Positions 59,821 through 64,000 of a stretch of DNA of 64,000 nt are shown piece by piece (position 1 is the stretch's first letter; each line of letters begins with the position of its first letter). A model generated the notes under the pieces. The model ran no database searches and was not told the origin of the DNA. It saw nothing but the letters and a program-made list of their open reading frames with translations. The translations under genes and the position numbers were made by a program. Source of the stretch: Centroberyx gerrardi. Its lineage: Eukaryota; Chordata; Actinopteri; Beryciformes; Berycidae. The stretch is from contig NC_135997.1 of assembly GCF_048128805.1 (NCBI RefSeq), positions 15,687,616-15,751,615 on the forward strand, read 5' to 3'.

Positions 59821-61794
59821 TCTGCCCTCTTTGTAGTGACTACACAGATTTTTGGCCCTGACTTCCTTTTGCACCTGTCAAAGACAGGCTCTCTGATCCA
59901 GAGATCCAAAGTTCTGCACTTTGCCAATCATCCCTGTCAAGCCTTGTCAAGCAGTACTCACTCATAAAACACAAGGGCATGCCTGCACTACGGCTAGAAT
60001 ACTGGTAGCACAATCTAAAGTTTCTGTCAGTTTCCATACAAAGTCTGAAGTAGAGGAGTGGCGAGGCAGCAAACTGTTCAGTGGGAGGGTTAGATAGCCT
60101 AGAGGGAGCAGCAGAGGGTGCTCTGCGATACTGAAAAAAGGCAATCCTGAACCAATTGTTTTTTTAACTAACACTTAAATGCAAACAAACAAACAAACAA
60201 ACAGCCCAACCTCGCAGAATGCCACCTCTTACCATGGTATCATGATGTATTCGGTAACATTTACACTCCTAGACAAGGTAGATTTATGTGTAGAAACAAC
60301 AAGGCATGGAAATGGGGCAAAGTTGAGCCTGCAGTGAACCTCCTCACCTTCTAGATTTAAAGTCTGTATAATCCTCAGTGTAAAGTAAAAGCCACTTCAT
60401 TGTTGCATAAAAACTATGTTAACAACTGCCACAGTGCAACTGCTACATGAGTATAAGTTGCTTTTGCAGTGGAGAGGTAAAATGGTATAGAAGTATTGAT
60501 AAAAGTGTGGCATTTAAAAACAGATAACAATGAATGCTGTGTGGACATTTTAAGTGTGATTACCAGTGTGTTAGGTTTCTGCTGAATTCTATATACAGTA
60601 CAATATTCAATATACAGTATTCAATATACAGTATAATGTGTATGCCAATCTGTAAGATAGATTCAGGAAGGCTTGTGTTGTTTGTGACCCCCCTTGTAAT
60701 TGTAAGGTGTTTGTAAAGATGTCTGTTAATGAGAGAATGGGGACAAGAGAGAAGTCTTTCAGAATAATGGATGTAGTTTGTACAGTTAGTGTGAACCATT
60801 ATAATGACTGACACATAATGATTTCTGAACTTCCAAAACATGTGGTCATCTATCTGGGGAAAATCTTGCTAAATATGGTGTAACTAAAGCATAAACAATT
60901 TGTTTTGAATGTTGGGTTATAATGAAGAGATTTACATATGATGTACAAGTGTGAACCTCCACCGTCATTCTCTGGAGACTTCATGTGCAATCTCATGTGA
61001 TAACATCTGTCAAAAAGATTGTATTTATACTGCCAGGTCTCAATTGCAATCTCAACATGGGCTTTTTTAAGCTTTAGGGTTTGTTTGTTTTCCTGAAATA
61101 TCGATGTAATTGTCCTCTCAAACATGACATAATTCTCGGCCCAAATAAGGGATTCCAGATCCAGCCCCCTTTCAGTCTAATGTGAAAATGAATAGTAAAA
61201 TGATTGCCTTTAAGTCCAATGCTAATATTGACTATTTTTTGCTTTCAGAGGTTCCTCTTATGCATTTCTTTATTTGTTGAGGTGGATTCTGATGGTTTTG
61301 AAGCTGCAATGAGAAAAAATTAATCGCATAGCCATACTTAGCTTAGCATTTCAGCATTTTGTGGCTTTCTGAAGCAAGTATAGCGCAACATCTGCACCAT
61401 ATGTTAACAAAATAGTTAAAAATTCATTAACACATTAAGATATGTAATTAATTCATCAAATGTCTTTTCTACCTTACATTATTCACCCTTTTTAGGAACA
61501 GAACGATTACCAAACAGGATCCAAAAATCCCATTCATTTTAATTTCCTGACATGCTTTTCTACTTCCTGTAAATATGCCAGCTCGCCTGCATGGGGAAAT
61601 GAACAAAATGTTACTGATAAACCATGAGAACAAAATGTTACTGATAAACCATGAGAACAAAATGTTACTGATAAACCATGAGAACAAAATGTTACTGATA
61701 AATCCTATTTTATTTTCAGGTGCACGCTGAGGAAATTTCTGGCAACAATGGATATGTGGAGCTCTCCTTCCGTGCCAAGAAGCTGGATGATAAG
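52058..61794 (+). CDS. cpne7: Copine (best match copine-7), first four coding exons; gene runs past window end
   Basis: Copines are Ca2+-dependent phospholipid-binding proteins with two C2 domains followed by a von Willebrand A-like domain. Exons here: 52058-52231, 57243-57425, 57983-58057 and 61720-61794; all end on codon boundaries and code for 169 residues. They form the first C2 domain and the start of the second. [23 protein letters not shown] has the usual C2 Asp positions, then [52 protein letters not shown] and [20 protein letters not shown]. Start ATG lies in CCAGGATGAATG, preceded by sequence with no competing frame. Placement next to rpl13 matches human RPL13-CPNE7 order, which favours copine-7 over other copines. 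Remaining exons, including the A domain, lie beyond 64000. Large repeat-rich introns. Confidence 0.92.
53732..53929. repeat. Compound microsatellites: (CA)n, then (ATCT)n and (TGTC)n
   Basis: A CA run at about 53732-53792 (with A-A and G-A interruptions) is followed, after 57 bp of unique sequence, by about 9 ATCT units (53850-53886) directly joined to about 11 TGTC units (53887-53929). Confidence 0.95.
55372..55485 (+). repeat. Direct duplication of about 50-54 bp
   Basis: TATGATAACTTTAACTGTAT occurs at 55372-55391 and again at 55432-55451; each is followed by a TTACCAC step and GAGTCCCCATTCATTGTC (55404-55421 and 55468-55485). The second copy has a few extra bases. Confidence 0.85.
56873..56903. 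repeat. Perfect 14-bp inverted repeat with 3-nt loop
   Basis: GATATTTGCACCAG (56873-56886) and CTGGTGCAAATATC (56890-56903) are exact reverse complements around TTG. It lies in cpne7 intron 1, about 340 bp before exon 2. Confidence 0.95.
58262..58352 (+). mobile_element. Non-LTR retrotransposon 3' tail relic
   Basis: CCCAATTTCCCCTCTGAGATC, ATAAAGTTCATC and repeated TTATC units form a typical fish LINE/SINE 3' end, in cpne7 intron 3. Confidence 0.55.
58353..59560 (+). other. cpne7 intron 3, unannotated part
   Basis: AT-rich intron sequence with no exon, RNA gene or clear repeat recognised. Confidence 0.5.
59579..59818. repeat. Microsatellite cluster: (AT)n, (GT)n and (CA)n
   Basis: A long AT run (about 59579-59665 with small interruptions), a GT run (about 59681-59704) and, 60 bp on, a CA run (about 59767-59818). 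The GT and CA runs form an imperfect inverted pair. In cpne7 intron 3. Confidence 0.95.
59820..61600 (+). other. cpne7 intron 3, distal part
   Basis: No exon or recognised mobile element; a few short AAAC and ATTCAATATACAGT runs (near 60180 and 60600). Ends at the 27-bp tandem array before exon 4. Confidence 0.5.
61601..61702 (+). repeat. 27-bp tandem array (3.8 copies) next to cpne7 exon 4 acceptor
   Basis: Units start at 61601, 61628, 61655 and 61682 with GAACAAAATGTTACTGATAA and are nearly identical. The last ends only 17 bp before exon 4 (61720). Each unit contains TTACTGATAA, which fits a branch-point consensus. Confidence 0.95.
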
Positions 61795-62639
61795 GTAAGA
61801 ATATTAGACACTTGCGATAGAGAAACCAACACGGTTCATCCATTTTTTTGTACTAAATATAATTTAGCATTGCACAGACTGCACTCTCTTCCTTCTGCAA
61901 TGCTAGACAGTGATGTGATGATGTGATACTCTGTTCGTACCCTCACAAAGCGCCCACAATGCACCACTGACCCTGAAGTTCTGCAGGTGTCATTTTTTTC
62001 AATTTCAACAATACACCATACTCAAACACGTCTATGTTCTTCCTCCCACTCCTTCTTCTCTCTCACATACTGAATTTCTAATAAAATTAATTATATTTCT
62101 CATTACTGCCCCCCTCCCTCTCCCCCCATGTCCTTCAGTCCCTCAATCTCTCTCTCCTCTCACGCTCTCTGCCTTCGGCCAAACTGTGATAATCTGCAGT
62201 GAAATGGAGATTTTTGTTGTTCATACGTTCCCCAGTCCTTATCTGTCTACCATTTGTGAATTTATGTATTTCAAGCAGTTTGTTTTTGAAAGATAACTTA
62301 ATCAATTCATCTTTTTGACTGGATTCCAGAATCATCGCACAAAATCACTCATCGAGCAAAGATAGCAAAGACAGACAGTTCAGAATTATGTAACTTCACC
62401 ATGACAGACAAGGCAAAAAAAGGACAACATGATCCACAAAAAAAAAACAACAACAAAAAAAAACCATAAAGAGCCCAAAACTGATTTTGGGTAAAAATCA
62501 ACGTAATCACATGTGAACTGACCACATGGCTGTGTGTGAATTTACACCAGACGAGCGCTAGCCATGGGAAAAAATATGGTTAGCACATGTCACATAGGAC
62601 TTGTAACCTGCATGTGACAATATGTCTTTCTGGAGCAAA

Positions 62640-63275
62640 TCAAATGTGTTCACATGTGCAACCCATGTGCAGCACATGCGAATCCCATGTAAAACCCATG
62701 TGCATTCTCTTGACACAAACAACCCTGAAAATAGAATAAATCTTAAAAATTATAGCTTATTTGATAGCCCACAGTTGAGAGAGAGACTGGAAGGACAGGA
62801 GAGAAAGGAGGATGCATGCGGTGAGGGTTCCAGACCGGACTTGAACTTGGATATTGCCATTACATGATATGAGCCGTAGCCAATGGAGACACCATCCTAA
62901 TGGAGTTGATCATTGTCTCTCTTTAAAATATAAGTTCTACAGGTTATTACAAACATGAAGATACAGAGTTTTTTTTATCTTAATAATTTTTGAAACTGTT
63001 AAGTATGATGTGTAAATATTTTCATTCTTTCACATGTGCTTATAGGATTCCACATGTGCTAAAATATCACATGATTACAGTACCTTCACATTATATGTTC
63101 CCCTGGTGACAACATGTCATCACATGTGCTTACATGATTCCACATGTGTAATGTTCATGGTGTCACACACCAAAACATGTGCATATCACATATGATCATA
63201 ACACCCTCCCGCGATAACATGATATCACATAATATCACATGTGAAACACATTATCACATGTGGAATTCATGTGTC
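62640..63275. repeat. Cluster of CACATG/CACATGTG palindromic motifs
   Basis: Many copies of CACATG, CATGTG and full CACATGTG occur within about 640 bp (for example near 62652, 63032, 63051, 63121, 63141, 63237 and 63256), often spaced by short GATTC- or AATATCA-like phrases. Between 62700 and 63000 they are sparse. CACATG is an E-box (CANNTG) sequence. Confidence 0.7.
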
Positions 63276-63892
63276 TTTAAGGCAGGGGCCTGGACATCAG
63301 TGACCTTAGCTGCTGCTGCTCTCACACTGTCACGCTTTGCTCAAGGCAAATTTCAATCAACAAGACAGCAGGAGCTCTGTAACATCCATAACTACAGCTG
63401 TGATGATCTGAAGCCTGTCCATGTTCTCAGGAGCGTGACATCAAACTTAGTATGCAAGGCTCCTAGGTTGCTCATGATTCATAGCAATATGGGAAAAAAC
63501 GTAATAAAGAACAAACTTAAAATTTTCTACAGGATGCAAATTTTAAGACAAACCCACAAGTATTGCTCGCAGCAGATAGGGGGATCCCATGTAATCCGTT
63601 TATTACAGATTGCAATTTAGAGCTACAATGACATTGAACCCAGCTATTATGCAGGGGTAATAATGAAAGAACGATGTATTCCCCTGCATGTGATATTTGA
63701 TTCTAACTGCCATATATCCAATCTACTACTGGCAGTATTAAATTGCTGTCATAATGCTGAAGAACCCAACCACTTCCTTTGTTTCATTGACATGATTGCC
63801 ACTGAGCTTGCTGCACATACAAATAAATCACTGTAACTCTGTGAATGGTAATTAAATTAAAGCAATAGACGCAACTTACATTACTGTAGAAC

Positions 63893-64000
63893 AGCGGTGT
63901 TTAATCATGTTCCCTCGAGGGTCGAAAGTATGCAGGTTTTCATTCTAACCAAACACTAGGCCAGTCCTTTGCAGTAATTAGTTTCTCCTCTCTGGTTGAG
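63893..64000 (+). mobile_element. Dispersed repeat, copy 3 (cut by window end)
   Basis: GTATGCAGGTTTTCATTCTA, then CAAACACTAGGCCAG and TTAGTTTCTCCTCTCTGGTTGAG. It shares the end of the copies at 20388 and 32061 and runs out of the window. Confidence 0.65.

Larger units (their letters stand above)
61795..64000 (+). other. cpne7: cpne7 intron 4 (partial)
   Basis: Intron running past the window end, after the donor AAG|GTAAGA. No further copine exon is seen. It holds a pyrimidine-rich part (62030-62170), an A-rich part (62400-62470), the CACATG cluster (62640-63275) and the start of a dispersed repeat (63893 on). Confidence 0.6.

Noticed and set aside
59545-59927. Tyr-Ile and Val-Cys repeat frames
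   Set aside because: Translations of AT and GT/CA microsatellites.
61601-61702. CRISPR-like array
   Set aside because: The units are contiguous with no unique spacers, in a vertebrate intron; it is a minisatellite.
63144-63620. 158-codon open frame in cpne7 intron 4
   Set aside because: Overlaps the CACATG repeat cluster, has no recognisable domain, and lies within an intron of a gene on the same strand.

Overview
This window is nuclear DNA from a ray-finned (teleost) fish, probably a percomorph. The evidence is small intron-split vertebrate genes with canonical GT/AG junctions, AT-rich introns, abundant CA/GT and AT microsatellites, and fish-type SINE, hAT and MITE relics. All five protein-coding genes lie on the + strand, head to tail. 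Human orthologues of these genes are spread along 16q (NFAT5, KARS1, GCSH, RPL13, CPNE7), so the fish block keeps the same set in compact form. I identified genes by reading spliced translations against remembered vertebrate family sequences; no database was searched.

Layout. (1) 1-12.3 kb: the last seven coding exons of nfat5 (osmotic-stress NFAT), including a single large exon coding for a Gln-rich activation domain, followed by a long AT-rich 3' UTR. (2) 15.5-26.6 kb: complete kars1 (lysyl-tRNA synthetase), 14 coding exons, 578 codons plus stop, with a candidate alternative exon in intron 1 that may serve a mitochondrial isoform. (3) 27.9-34.6 kb: complete gcsh (lipoyl H-protein of the glycine cleavage system), 5 exons, 173 codons. 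(4) 38.6-43.6 kb: complete rpl13 (ribosomal protein eL13), with a TATA-like box, a TOP-type start, a non-coding first exon and 211 codons. Two C/D-box snoRNAs of the SNORD68 type sit in successive introns. (5) 52.1 kb to past the window end: the first four coding exons of a copine, best called cpne7.

Between and inside these genes are mobile-element relics: tRNA-derived SINEs, a degenerate hAT transposon in kars1 intron 13, several short inverted-repeat elements (one nested in another in gcsh intron 2), a minus-strand LINE remnant between gcsh and rpl13, and LINE 3' tails.

The genes are mainly housekeeping (translation, glycine/lipoate metabolism) plus one transcription factor and one Ca2+/lipid-binding protein. 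They do not form a pathway or operon. I see no evidence of a wholly novel protein system. The most interesting signals are the paired snord68 copies, a perfect 35-bp inverted repeat in rpl13 intron 3, a 27-bp tandem array that multiplies branch-point-like sequence next to cpne7 exon 4, the candidate mitochondrial exon of kars1, a repeat family shared between kars1 and gcsh introns, and a CACATG(TG)-rich block in the last cpne7 intron.
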